Shown in pieces: positions 44,490 through 55,628 of a stretch of 64,000 nucleotides of DNA (position 1 is its first letter; every line of letters starts with the position of its first letter). The DNA is taken from the NCBI GenBank assembly GCA_021234155.1, contig JAJEKV010000562.1:64001-128000 (forward strand), in the 5' to 3' direction. The notes under the pieces were generated by a model, which saw nothing but the letters and a program-made list of their open reading frames with translations, was not told where the DNA came from and did no database searches. A program made the translations under genes and the position numbers. This stretch comes from Isoetes taiwanensis (lineage: Eukaryota; Streptophyta; Lycopodiopsida; Isoetales; Isoetaceae).

Positions 44490-45730
44490 ACTAGAAACGT
44501 GTGCCCGGCAATGCCGGGTATTTCTCGAGAGCGTGCAAAATGGGTCTAGGATATTAGATTCTACATCAGCAATAGAATTTATAAAATCTATGTAGATGAT
44601 ATGGGCAAAAAGGCATATTGCATGATTGTAGTTGAATAGAAATAGAAGACGCTCATCTGCATGATGAGAACATATTTTGTTCTTAAATGTAAATACACTA
44701 TTATCTAATCTTGTATGTCACATGTATGCCTTCCGAAGAGACGATCCTTAAAAGCAACAAAGTATGTGAAAGAGTGACAATGGTTGATACATCTGAGTGA
44801 TTCATCTTATGTCTATTTGTAAAAAGTTCTTGAAGAAAAACATTGTATTATATTTCATTAAACAAATGCTTCATTAGCAAGTTTAAGGGTTCATAAGGAC
44901 CTTGAGAGGAAAAATAATCATTCGCATCAATATTCTTTACAGTGATTTACAGTTATTCACATTCCCTAATGCTTCTACATCTCAATCTCGAGGCATTTGC
45001 TAACAATAGTAGAATACTGCTCTCTAATATGTTTCTATTTCTACACCTCAATCCCAGGACAGCCTTTGACACATTAACTTTCCCTTCAAAGCCTCAAGAT
45101 GCTCAAGTTTGAAATGTAGAATCTCAGGACATCTTTTGACACATGAATGCTCAGTCTCATGTGCTCAAATTCAAAATTTGAAACAAGACAATAAAGTTCT
45201 TAAAGATCTTGACAAACTTTGCTTCTTGTATAGAGCCAATCTTACATCTTACATCTGACGGCTATGATTCTTCTGAGCTCCACTCACAGTACGTCAACTA
45301 CTTTCACATGCCTATGCGAAAACAATCATGCTATGTTACAATAGAAGGAAGTTCAAATATTTAGTTTCAGCAGCTTTCCACCTGATACACTCCATTTTGC
45401 ACTACAACAATTATCTGTCGCTAAGCTCATGCAATATTGTCTATCATTTCATGTGATCAGAATAGATTTCTGCAAATTCTTTTATGCTAAAGTATTTCAA
45501 GAATTGATTTCATTTATAATTAATGCCTATGTGGTGCATCATCATCAAGCTTCTTTATCTTCGATAAAAAAAACCATCTTGAATCACACAACGGTCTAAA
45601 TAGTATGGAGATATCTTTGCTTGCATATCCTCTGGTATCCTTGAGAACCTTCTTGTATCTTTCTTGATCATTTGCCCACATGCTGCATACCATTCAACGA
45701 CAGTTATTACGCACTTAGAGTAAATTGAAC
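44490..45730. other. No gene recognised
   Basis: Imperfect repetition of ATCTCAGGACA..TTTGACACAT occurs near 45055-45145. A short minus-strand frame runs into the following repeat. Confidence 0.4.
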
Positions 45731-45734
45731 AAAA

Positions 45735-45910
45735 TAATGTCATCGATTCGCGTAGTGAATCGACATTCTTGCACAAGACGAGCATGCATGCATTGCATGC
45801 GTCGCATGCATGCATCGCATGCATTTTTAGGCCGTTCATCAGGTTAGGGGATCGCTACTTATTGCAGAGTTCTTCATCGACGTTTCAAAGGCGCTTTCTC
45901 ATCTCTCAGA
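45735..45910. repeat. Direct repeat with hairpin and GCATGC tract, copy 1
   Basis: It begins with a near-perfect hairpin (AATGTCATCGATTCGCGTAG then TGAATCGACATTCTTG), continues with an overlapping GCATGCATGC tract and ends with TTCATCGACGTTTCA. Copy 2 is at 46125-46295. Confidence 0.9.
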
Positions 45911-46083
45911 AGTATCCATGGCTTCTATTCTTTGATCTCATGCGGAGGAGGGGCTTCTTCTTGCATGAGCTACCTTTCTTGGCCAATCATATCCTTTCTA
46001 ACCTCTTCTATCTTTGCCCTTTTGTCCGGCCTAGGAGAATCTTTAACCTTTTCTCCTTGGATCTAGTATTTGAAGTTCTCTGG

Positions 46084-46295
46084 TATCGGGATGTTGTTGT
46101 GTTCATGCGAGTCGCAGTGCAAGAATGTCATCGATTCGCGTAGCGAATCGACATTCTTGCACAAGATGAGCATGCATGCATTGCATGCGTCGCATGCATG
46201 CATCGCATGCATTTTTAGGCCGTTCATCAGGTTAGGGGATCGCTACTTATTGCAGAGTTCTTCATCGACGTTTCATCGGCGCTTTCTTATCTCTT
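46084..46295. repeat. Direct repeat with hairpin and GCATGC tract, copy 2
   Basis: It contains the same hairpin, here with stronger arms (AAGAATGTC...GATTCGC against GCGAATCGACATTCTT), the GCATGC tract and the same 3' part. Its leading 46 bases (GGGATGTTGTTGTGTTCATG onwards) recur at 46835-46878. Confidence 0.9.
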
Positions 46296-46365
46296 AACAG
46301 TATCCATGGCTCCCACCCTTCCCCCCTAAAAATTGTTATTTATATATTTATATTTGTTATAATTG

Positions 46366-46466
46366 TCGCGTGGCACGCGTGACCAGCCTCTCGCTTTTTC
46401 GAGGTGTAAATGTTGTTTTTTGTCGCGTGGCACGCGTGATCAGCCCCTCGCTTTTCGAGGTTTTTT
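46366..46466. repeat. Short tandem repeat, two units of about 50 bp
   Basis: TGTCGCGTGGCACGCGTGA followed by CAGCC.CTCGCTTTT.CGAGG occurs twice. Confidence 0.85.
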
Positions 46467-46830
46467 CTCTATTGGTTTTTCTATTGGTGATGTGCAGGTC
46501 CAGGGGTGATGCGCGACTTCGGTATTCTCTGTGGAGCGTGGGTTTTTTTGTGGGAGCATTTAGCAGCCCTGCATTGTCCAAGCCCCTTGCCGAGATTTTA
46601 TCGCTAGGGTTTTTCCTCGAAAACCCGAAAGGGCGAGGTTTTTTAATCCCGGCGATAAACTCTCGGCAGGTACACTAGCCAACATCTGTAGCACACAATT
46701 TTATTTGGGGTCCAGGTGTTATAACTGGATATTCCCTATGTTTTTCATTTTTTGGGTAGCCTGCAATGTGCAGCTACCCACCCTATACCATTGTAGAAAA
46801 AAACTGCTGAGATGAATGAAAAGCCTATCT

Positions 46831-46880
46831 ATATCGGGATGTTGTTGTGTTCATGCGAGTCGCAGTGCAAGAATGTGGTC
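46831..46880. repeat. Third partial copy of the 46084 repeat
   Basis: GGGATGTTGTTGTGTTCATG and the following GCGAGTCGCAGTGCAAGAATGT match 46088-46129, then similarity stops exactly where the hairpin begins in copy 2. Confidence 0.85.
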
Positions 46881-46884
46881 ATTC

Positions 46885-48695
46885 TAGTGCAAAAAGCTTA
46901 TAACCCCATCAACGTGGCAGCTAAGCATAAATTGAATCATAGCGAAGACCTAGATTAATAGAAGATAGCACTATGACAATGAGGGTCAAAAATACTACTT
47001 TAAACCATAGTATACCCATGAAGCATTGATAAGCATTACATACTTCACATAAATTATAGAATTAAGTATTTACATAACAACATCATACCTTGTAGCATAG
47101 CAAAGGACTTCACCAGTAGCGTAATACCAAACAACATCCACAAGATGTCATTCAAAAGACAACTTACGCCTAATAAATTCGTATAGCAAAACAATCATAA
47201 ATTTGAATCTATCACCACTGCAAGTTCCTTTTAAGTTCGAAACTGATGTCTTGCATGACTATCATTTTTACCATGCATCCAAAGTAGGATAGTGACAGAA
47301 GTGGCAGAAATTAGTAAATGATTGTAATAGAATACCCTGGACAATCTCTTCATTTGCTGCAAAAAATTGAATATTATCAGTACATATTCTTATCTATTTG
47401 ACAAGAAACCACATCATCGTACATTTCCTTGTAGATCGAGATTCAAAGAGGTAGACCACACTACTCCATATGCTTGTTAAATGCAGATTTGGAAGCCTAA
47501 AGATGCTGTCATACTCTAAATTTAAAAAGCTAAGTGCCCAAAAGATTACATGCTAGCTATGGCCGGACATGATAAAAACAAAGAGACAAATTTGAAGAGA
47601 TTAAAGAACCACAATTCGGAAACAAAAACCTATAATCTTTGCCGACGAACACGGATAAATGAATGCTTCAGTCCTAAACAAATATAAAGATATGTGTATG
47701 AATCAATCATCGAAACACAAAATGATAAGAAACATACATCCAAGACCGAGTACTCTGGTGTGAACAAAATGATGCAGTATTCAGATCTACTGCTCGAGGC
47801 ACCTTACAAACAAATGGATATCTTGGGAAATTACATGGACTCTAGCATTGGAACATGTCTTTGAACATATTGCTTTCTATCTTTGCATACATGTCTTGGA
47901 TCTATCTGCCAACCAATGCAAGACCCTAAGAGCAAGACAATGTTAATGTCAGCTTTTTCCGGAGGCTAATATAAAGGTTTATAACAGACTGCATACAACT
48001 CGTTAGATCAAGATAATGTTAATGTCGCTTTCTCATGAGGCTAAAGGCTTACAACATTATGCATAAACAATGAAGTTCACAACAGAAAAACTTTTTTATT
48101 TTGCTCTCACAATATCAAAATAGATTCAAATCAACATAAACATATATGGCTCAAATTATCAAATTTGATTTCTTTGCAACGATTTACGTATCACCGACTA
48201 ACAAATACACCATCAAGAAGGGATCATGTTTCTTACTGTAACCTTTGTGGAGTTGAATGCAAATAAAACCTATCTAATGTCATTGTTCCTGCAAAAGTAC
48301 CCTAACAAAGAACTTGCAAGAGCTGTGAGAACACTAATAACTGCCATAATGACCTGACAACAATTCTGCAATGTTTAAGATGAGATTAACAAACTCAGAG
48401 TAATCAATCTTGGTTGTATGTGAATACTACACAACATGCTTAGCAAATAGAACATTTGCAAGCCTTGCACCCTTAAAAGTTGTAGAATTACCTGCAAAAT
48501 CGTTAAAATTAAAATTTGCAGAATTACTTACGAAATGCCAAGCAGCATTTTCTGAAGCAAGCAACACGTATTCACCTACCATTTCCAAAAGCTGGAATAC
48601 CAACTTTAGGTTATAACTATCTTTTTGATATATAAAGCATACTGTCAACATGATCTATTTTTTATTAAGTAGATCGTAGCTATCCAGGGCACCTC
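46885..48695. other. No gene recognised
   Basis: This is AT-rich DNA without convincing frames. GATCAAGATAATGTTAATGTC-like words are doubled at 47935-48030. It could be intronic. Confidence 0.4.
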
Positions 48696-48699
48696 ATTG

Positions 48700-48790
48700 T
48701 TCCTAATCAAGATTTCCTGTTTGATTACTAAAGTAGTATATGCCCCTAATCAAGATTTCCTATTTGATTACTAAAGTAGTCTATGTTTCT
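48700..48790. repeat. Tandem duplication of about 44 bp
   Basis: CCTAATCAAGATTTCCT.TTTGATTACTAAAGTAGT occurs twice in succession. Confidence 0.95.
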
Positions 48791-48896
48791 GCATAAGGAG
48801 AGAAATATCAAACATGCTGCCTGCATATAATGTGTCGTTTTCTGACCTGTTATTGCAAAAACATGTTTTTCCCAACACAGTATATTCATTCCCCTT

Positions 48897-48897
<1 letters not shown>

Positions 48898-48927
<30 letters not shown>

Positions 48928-48935
48928 AAGAAGGC
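48898..48935. repeat. AAG trinucleotide microsatellite
   Basis: Eleven to twelve AAG units are present. Confidence 0.95.
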
Positions 48936-48939
48936 ATGC

Positions 48940-50840
48940 AGCGACAAAATCTTCGTCCTGTCTCTTGCCAGAAGAAAAACTTTTAACCACCTATGTAGCA
49001 ACATGCATTTTCTTTTAGGAAAATTTTATAACACAGGCATGACAAATGTATATATTCTAAAAGGAGAAGCTTCTGGCCTTGCAAGGTCATGACATAAATA
49101 GAAGATGATTGATTACATGTTCCACATTTTTTTTGTAATAACACGAAAAATATTCTTAATATTCTTACCCTGAGAGGAGGTGGTGGCTTGAATGTCTGAA
49201 CACAGTCTATGGTTTTGACATTTGACATTCAAAACCTGCATAAATACAACATCAAAACAGGGATTGGCCTAATTAAAGAAAGGGCACAATTAGAACTTCC
49301 TATGACCTGCAATAAGAATTACCAGGCAGTCCAAGGCACAAATGAAGAAAATCCCGTACCTTGTAGAGGTGCCAACTTCAAAGCATTTATACCAAAGGTG
49401 GAGATGGAGGAGACTAAGATATCTACAATACTCTAGTAACAAAGCTCTACCAGCCATTCGCATCTCAGACCAAAGGCACTTTCTCAACATCCTATGGAGC
49501 AAAGCATCAGATTTTGCCAAGAGCAAAGATCAATGAAACAAAAAACGCATAGTAGGATGAAATACAGAAAAACCAAATTGTAGTCTCAAGCTGTAGGTAA
49601 TAACTTCCTGGCATCAAATCATCCAAAAGCTTTTGATCATCGGTCTATCGAAGAAGTTAAAAACATGCTAAAGAATGTGGCAAGGAGCAAGTGAAAGAAA
49701 AATGATTCCCAAGCTATTTTTTGCACTGTTGCAGGTATCTCTGAGATGAATAGGCTATGCTCAGCTGATAAGTGACGAATATAGCTATGCCCATTCCTTT
49801 CTTACATGCCACCTGCACACAGAATAAAGAGCTTTTAATCTTGTTGGAAGCCAGCAGCTAAAAATATCAAATGCGAAAGATGGCCAAAAAACCTTGGGAT
49901 TGTGTTTCAGACCCATGTAGCTTTATCCTGCAGAAATATTTTGAGATACCAGGAGGCAGAAAATATCCAAGCCTCAGAAGATGCCTTGTTCCTCAGACGT
50001 CTGTTTAGAAATTAACAATACACCATTTTGCATATTTAGGCTTGGTTCAATAGATTTCAGAGAGTGAAGCTAGCCATGCTGTTCTTATCTTCGACAAAAC
50101 TCTCAAAGTTGTTCACCATTTTTTGAATGTTTTACATCACTCTGCCTCCACAAAAACTGCGGTTGCTACAAAAAAAAGTTTCTTGCTTTCATTCCTATCG
50201 CACAAAAGCATAATACAATAGAATGGCAAATCTTCTTTAAGAAAAATACCTATTTGGCCTGGTCAAAAAACTTCAAGGGCCCGCTTTTGGCACTACATTG
50301 GGTATTCCGGCAGCAAACAGAGGACGCAGCTGGCCTGTAATAGAACTAAGCTTTTCACCCAAATCCATAACTTATTGCTGCTCTGCAAAGGAAAAATCAT
50401 GGATTTCCATGTCCAATCTACGGCCTGGGCAACAAAGAAATAAGAAAAATGACTATCATGCCTTCTTGAAGATTTGAAAGGAACCCATTTGCAAATAACC
50501 GAGGGGATCAAAGGGCCTTTTCAAATCCGAGCAAATGCTGCTCCTAATAAGCATTTACGGTACTCTACTGTGTCTAGAAAGAATGCCGAAATGCTATAAC
50601 CTCCACCATAACCTGTGCAAATATGGATAATTAAAAAACTCGCTTAGTTATGAGTGGGCAGAACAAAAGCCCTGAGAAGAATAAAAGAGAATACCACAGA
50701 TTGGTAGAGGGGGCAGAGATACTCACCGCCATAGCTATGCCGGACTACCTTGCACAGGCTGGTTCAAAACTACCTTGCACAGGCTGGTTCAAAAATGCCT
50801 CCTCTAATTGGAGAATTCAAAATCGACATTGAATGCCCGC
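48940..50840. other. No gene recognised
   Basis: There are only short frames on both strands. TTGCACAGGCTGGTTCAAAA is doubled at 50751-50792. No domain was recognised. Confidence 0.35.
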
Positions 50841-50849
50841 AACCAATGT

Positions 50850-50914
50850 CCCGCAAGGGGAACGCAACTGAAAGGGAACGCCGCATGCGGCGTAACATGC
50901 GGCGTTCCCTTGCA
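50850..50914. repeat. GC-rich palindromic motif shared with 5702-5738
   Basis: GGGAACGCCGCATGCGGCGT is followed by a second ATGCGGCGTTCCCTT, forming a strong hairpin. The CCCGCAAGGGGAA word at its start is inverted relative to the 5.7 kb copy. Confidence 0.6.
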
Positions 50915-50939
50915 CGGTTCCCAACCCCATCACAAAATA

Positions 50940-51095
50940 AAAAAGAAGATACCGATCAAAGCCAAATGCTTCCAACACAAAAATGGCAGGAGAATATGCC
51001 TCTAACAAAATTTGAAAATGACATGGCACATGATTTACTGAAAAAGTTATCTCACTTCCATTAAAGAGAGGTACAAACACACAAAACTCTCATTT
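50940..51095. repeat. Dispersed repeat D2, copy 2
   Basis: It matches 44355-44480 and 53040-53255, including GATCAAAGCCAAATGCTTCC, ACAGGAGA.TATGCCTCTA-like text and TTATCTCACTTCCATTAAAG. Confidence 0.7.
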
Positions 51096-52434
51096 TACCA
51101 GATAAATAAGCTTGAGGTTGTGAACAGTACTGGAACCTGTGTGTAAAGTGGTGGGGCATAGTAATAAGCAGGTCCTGAGGCACATCCGAGGGCTGAGGGG
51201 AGGTAGTGGGGTATCATTTGGCAATAGTCCTAGTGTGCTATCCTCATTCAACTTAAGATCACCGATATTATAGACTGGAACAGGAGGTTGAAAAGATGGA
51301 GAGGACTGAAATTCTTGGACATGGTTCGGACCAAAAGAAACTTGAGGGTAGCCCATACTATGTTGTGGGGAAGATGGTTGCGAAGGTAACGACGTCGGTC
51401 CAGATGGAATGTGAATGTAAGTGCTTTCTGACGTTTGAAAGGAATGAGGAGTCTGATGCACAGGAGTGTGATGCAGTGACTGTAGTTTTGTATTAAACTA
51501 TACGACCTAAACTACCATAAATAATCATGATATTGAACTGTGGCAACAAACGAAAACAAGAAATAGTAAGTAAGAACCACAGTACGTAACTATTCATGGT
51601 TAATCAACATATTAACCCACAAATTAATATTATTTTATTATAGTGGTTTCTTGTAAAAATAGCTATGAAAAATTGATAACTGTTAATTTAGGGGCCTTGT
51701 GATATGAGTCTCGCAAGAGCCTTGCTTGTGCAAGAGAAACGTTAGTTGGATGCGGTGATAAGGCATGCACAGGGTGACCCTACCATGAACTAGTGTTTGA
51801 TTTGTCCTTGTGCTTTGTTATCTATATTTTTGTATTTACATGTGAACTTGTGATCCTCGCCTTCATGTGGACGTCTACTATAGTGCTTGCAGGAGCACGC
51901 TAGTGTTGGGGAGCTCAACTTCCTTGCCTTGGTTGAGTCTCTTTCAATACATTGTATAGTTTGGTTTTGGGTAATGTATAGGTGTGCTAAAATTAAGTGC
52001 TGTTGGCATTGGCTGTATGCTTATGAACATGCTGCTCATCTGAAATCATTTCTTATTGCCGCTGGTCTGAAATTATTCTAAAATCATTTATTATTGCTGT
52101 TTGACAGAGGTACTAACTTGTTTGTTGTATTAGTGGGGTTTGGCCCCCTGGGCATAGCGGCCATCCCTTCTATGGCATGACTGTTATGTTTGGATGAGCA
52201 TGGGGTCATGCTATGATTCGACTCCCCAGGCTCATAGGAATTTGATGCTCGCATATGTTGTCGGAATATTCTGTTAACGATGTTGGAAGAAATTCCTGTA
52301 TGAGTTCTTATGTCTTTCAATTGAATAATTTTTTCCTTTAATTTTTTAAAAATGCCAGATTTGTAGAATTCATCTTGGGGAGCTCCTTTATGCCAATTGC
52401 AAAGCACATGCAGAACATAAGCTCCTCTACACAT
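51090..52434 (-). CDS. Hypothetical protein, possible two-exon gene
   Basis: Two minus-strand frames look mildly coding. The upstream one (52434-52084) contains FYKSGIFKKLKEKIIQLKDI and SSNIVNRIFRQHMRASNSYE followed by an Asn/Ser/Thr-rich tail. The downstream one (51461-51090) is Ser/Pro/Gln-rich (SLPSQPSSPQHSMGYPQVSF). They might be parts of one disordered regulatory protein, but the splice path was not resolved and repeat D3 (51585-51710) lies between them. No family was recognised and chance frames cannot be excluded. Confidence 0.22.
51585..51710. repeat. Dispersed repeat D3, copy 2
   Basis: This is the partner of 42430-42556. Confidence 0.65.
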
Positions 52435-52439
52435 GTGGA

Positions 52440-52915
52440 AGAGGCTCCTGAACTAGACTTTTCCCATTGAAAGATGCAAATTCAAGTTGAATATCATTCC
52501 AGAAAGAGTGTTAGTTCAAATGACAATGTGCACAATAATAATATAGGTCGTTATCCTCAGCTTGTGGAGAAAGTTATTGCAGGTCCAGGTCTCAAGTCAT
52601 GGAGAAAGTTATTGCAGGTTTGTGCTACAAATCTTTTCTGCTGCATTGGAATATTTTTACCAAAGTCAAACAAGTAGCATTCAGAACACTCTTACTATTT
52701 TCTCTTTGAACGAGGATGTCCGCTAAATTTTGGAAGAAATTGGTATAAGATTTGGATGAGGAAAATTATTTCTTACTTAACATCATGCATTTAAAACAAA
52801 CATAGAGTGATATGTAACTCATTTGATTGATAGAGATGCCTTAGGTTTCTGATCACGAGTAGAAGTTTGCTTTGAAGCATCTCCCAATTCCAACCATGGA
52901 CTAAGCCTAAATAGG
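52440..52915. other. No gene recognised
   Basis: CAAGTCATGGAGAAAGTTATTGCAGG is partly doubled around 52565-52618 (GAGAAAGTTATTGCAGGT). Nothing else stands out. Confidence 0.4.
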
Positions 52916-52958
52916 GACAACCCCTAAACCAAAACCCTAAACCATAAACCTTAAACCA
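52916..52958. repeat. Interstitial telomere-like tract
   Basis: It holds imperfect CCCTAAACC-type units (CCCCTAAACC, AAAACCCTAAACC, ATAAACC, TTAAACC), resembling the plant telomere repeat CCCTAAA. It is a short and degenerate internal site. Confidence 0.6.
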
Positions 52959-53039
52959 TCACACTTGGCATTCTAACACATCTACAAAAATAATTGTAAA
53001 CATTTTTATTCCACTTGGAAATTCCACACGTCCACGACA

Positions 53040-53255
53040 CGTTTCTACTGAAAACCTTATCTCATTTCTATTAAAGAGAGGTAAACACACAAAACTCCCA
53101 TTTTACTGCAACAACTGTAAGCATGTTTACTAGTACTTCTTAAAAATAACAATATCAATCAAAGCCAAATGCTTCCAACACAGAATAACAATATCAATCA
53201 AAGCCAACTACTTCCAACACAGAAACGACAGGAGAGTATGCCTCTAGGATCAACT
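53040..53255. repeat. Dispersed repeat D2, copy 3, with internal 40-bp duplication
   Basis: It matches the copies at 44.4 and 51.0 kb. Inside it, AATAACAATATCAATCAAAG...TTCCAACACAGAA occurs twice in tandem. It overlaps the 3' end of the FAD-oxidase pseudogene, whose last codons (53198-53255) lie in this block; the block may thus be partly derived from that gene's 3' region. Confidence 0.65.
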
Positions 53256-54403
53256 TGCTGTTTGATCTTCAATAACTTTGCGTAATGTGCCCTAAAAAAT
53301 TATTCTTGCCAATTGGGTTCTTGAGGATCTGCCTCATTCAAATAGCTGCCAAAATTGAAAGCCAAATTCCTCAAAGGTCCATTTATGGACGTTATCTGTG
53401 CAACAAAAATCTCTCTTTCTGCAGCAGTAGAATTCTGCGAGAAAGAAAGACCGAAAACAACATGCCATAGTGCTGAACGCAATGCAGGATTAACAGCATT
53501 CCATGTAGGAGTTGATACCATCCTTCCTGCTACCAAGTGCCCAACGATGTTAGTGGCTCCATTCCGAAGGCCATCCATAAAAATTCCAGCTAGGGCTTCA
53601 GGATTCTGTTGAATTATAGAAGACGAAACTAATCGTGAAGCAAGGAAAGTGCTGAAGCCAGTGGAATCAGTGCAGAATTGAGGATTGGATGAGCACTGAG
53701 CTGAGGTATGCCAGGATTTGAAGGATGGGTAAGAATTTAAGGATTGGTAGGAGAGATAAAGTTCGGGATAATTATCTAGGCAGTTTAGAAGGGGAGTTAA
53801 GGATGCTTGAGCTGAAGATACTGGAGAAAGAAGTATTATAATCAGATTGTGAAGAACCCTGACCAACCAAAATCTCATAATGCAGGATGCATGCTATTGC
53901 AATGGGCGACAAATTCTTGGATATAGAAAGAACTATTCAACTGAATAATGTAAGATGCACTGACGATGTTTTGAAGCACAGGAAATGCTCTGAAGGTGAT
54001 CCAAATCACGATACCGAAGGTGCCTCCTCCGCTACCTCTCAAAGCCCAAAAAATTTCCTGATTCTGGCATTCGTTTGCGATTCTGATGCTCCCATCTGGA
54101 GTGACGACTGTAAACTACAAAACATTATCTGTTGCAAGCCCAAAATAGCGAGACAGAGGACTGTGGCCTCCGCCCTGAACGTATCCTCCGGCTACTCCCA
54201 CTGAAGAAGCTTGCGCGCCCATTACCACCACCCCATTTGCAATCTGCTGCCTCGTATAAATCCTTCAACTGTACTCCTGCTTCAGCTGTTAGGGCAGCAA
54301 TCCCCGCCCTTTTGCATCCCTCCGGAATGAAAAATTCATCATACCGGATCCTTTTTAGCTCGTGCATCCACACACTGAGCGACCCCGCTCCGCTGCTCCT
54401 TCC
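53198..54403 (-). pseudogene. FAD-linked oxidase (BBE/PCMH-type) pseudogene
   Basis: On the minus strand the 5' end reads SGAGSLSVWMHELKRIRYDE then AAEAGVQLKDLYEAAD-like text. After a frameshift come ASSVGVAGGYVQGGGHSPLS and YFGLATDNVL, then VTPDGSIRIANECQNQEIFW and ALRGSGGGTFGI, the classic FAD-binding PCMH blocks. A frame from 53878 continues with substrate-domain sequence to FGSYLNEADPQEPNWQE, then a stop, then KLLKIKQQVDPRGILSCRFC, the typical BBE C-terminus, ending at 53198. Such enzymes oxidise alcohols, sugars or alkaloid-type substrates using (often bicovalent) FAD in secretory compartments. The N-terminus and signal peptide are missing because homology stops where a SINE fragment begins (54404). 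One frameshift near 54200 and one premature stop near 53300 are clear. Confidence 0.85.
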
Positions 54404-54614
54404 TTCAAACCTTGCCAATGTCACTTATATTTGGAAGTTGGTTATTAGAGGTATACGATGATGATCCCCGACGTGGTACAACTTAAAAGCCTATACATGT
54501 CCTCCACTTTGGCTGCTCGTTGGCAGTGGGACAAAAACTAGCTAGTTTGTAAAAAGACTAGTCTAGACTAGTAAAAGTTGGTTTACAGATTACTGTGGCT
54601 GGTTTACTGGTTAC
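54404..54614 (+). mobile_element. 5'-truncated SINE copy
   Basis: It starts inside the B box (TTCAAACCTTGCCAATGTCA) and matches 54855-55064 closely, sharing TATTTGGAAGTTGGT, GTATACGATGATGATC, AAAGCCTATACATGTCCTCC and GACTAGTCTAGAC. It abuts the truncated FAD-oxidase pseudogene. Confidence 0.8.
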
Positions 54615-54784
54615 TGTAAAAAGCCCTCTGGTCCTAGGATGCCCAAAAAGTCATACGTGGCAGGCGGAACTAGGCAGGTGACGTTGGGTTCAACGATGCC
54701 CCTAGAGTTGGCCCTAGGATCCGAAAACTTCCTCAAGGTGGGATTGTATCCTGCCTACAAAGTCTGCATGTATGGCTAAAGTTT

Positions 54785-55064
54785 TGCCCAACGGATGTGT
54801 GATGAGTTGGTATAGGCCTAGTAATTTCAAAAATAAGTGTTCATTTGGTCATGGGTTCAAACCTTGCCAATGTCACTTATATTTGGAAGTTGGTAACTAG
54901 GGGTATACGATGATGATCGACGTGGTAGAACTTAAAAGCCTATACATGTCCTCCATTTTGGCTGCTCGTTGGCAGTGGGACAAAAACTAGCTAGTTTATA
55001 AAAAAAGACTAGTCTAGACCAGTAAACGTTGGTATACAGATTACTGTTGGTTTACTAGTTACTG
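54785..55064 (+). mobile_element. tRNA-derived SINE
   Basis: An A-box-like GATGAGTTGGTATAGGCC (54801-54818) is followed about 40 bp later by a B box GGGTTCAAACCTT (54853), the internal Pol III promoter layout of tRNA-derived SINEs. The body is shared with the truncated copy at 54404-54614. No poly(A) tail was defined; similarity stops after GTTACTG. Confidence 0.6.
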
Positions 55065-55389
55065 CAACTCTAGGGGCCAGGTATTTTTTCGGCCTAGAGG
55101 AGGTAAAAGAAGGGCATGTATTTTCTAAACTGACCTACAAGGTTTCCAATTATTCTGCTACAAAAAGGACAGAAGGGTAGAAGCATGAAAGGGTGATTGA
55201 ATTTTTTTGTATATTGATGTAAAAATTTGAACTGGGTTAAAGTGTTTGTAATGTACATTTTGAATTTTACATGGAGTTGCCTATCATTAATAAAGGCGGT
55301 TGACGTACAATATTCTCCATAATTATACCAAATCCTCCCGAAATCTTGTACTAGCTTCTCTATCAATAAAATCTAAATATCTTGCCTTC

Positions 55390-55406
55390 AAAAAAAAAAA
55401 AAAAAA
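55390..55406 (+). repeat. Poly(A) tract after CAATAAAATC...CCTTC
   Basis: A 17-base A run follows CAATAAAATCTAAATATCTTGCCTTC. The CAATAAAA...CCTTC-A(n) arrangement is like the LINE 3' end at 35658-35704, so this may be the 3' end of another old LINE or SINE. Confidence 0.5.
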
Positions 55407-55628
55407 CTTTGGCGACATTTTGAACTTTCCTCAATCGATCAAACATGGCCCGGATTCTACCTCAACGAAAACTTGGCCCGAATCGATTATAGTCTGCTCC
55501 TAAATCAATGCATTTCAAGAAACAAATGTATCTTGAAGAAATTGAAATCCCTTTCCTTCAAGCAAAGAATACAAATCCCTTCAAGCAAAGAATACAAATC
55601 TGGTTAATAATCTGATTTTTTGTGCGTG

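Noticed and set aside
48814-49092. Lysine/arginine-rich small protein
   Set aside because: It is created by the AAG microsatellite read in different frames.
54853-54870. A functional tRNA gene based on GGGTTCAAACC
   Set aside because: Only the internal promoter boxes are present; no acceptor stem or cloverleaf can be folded, and the sequence continues as a dispersed repeat.
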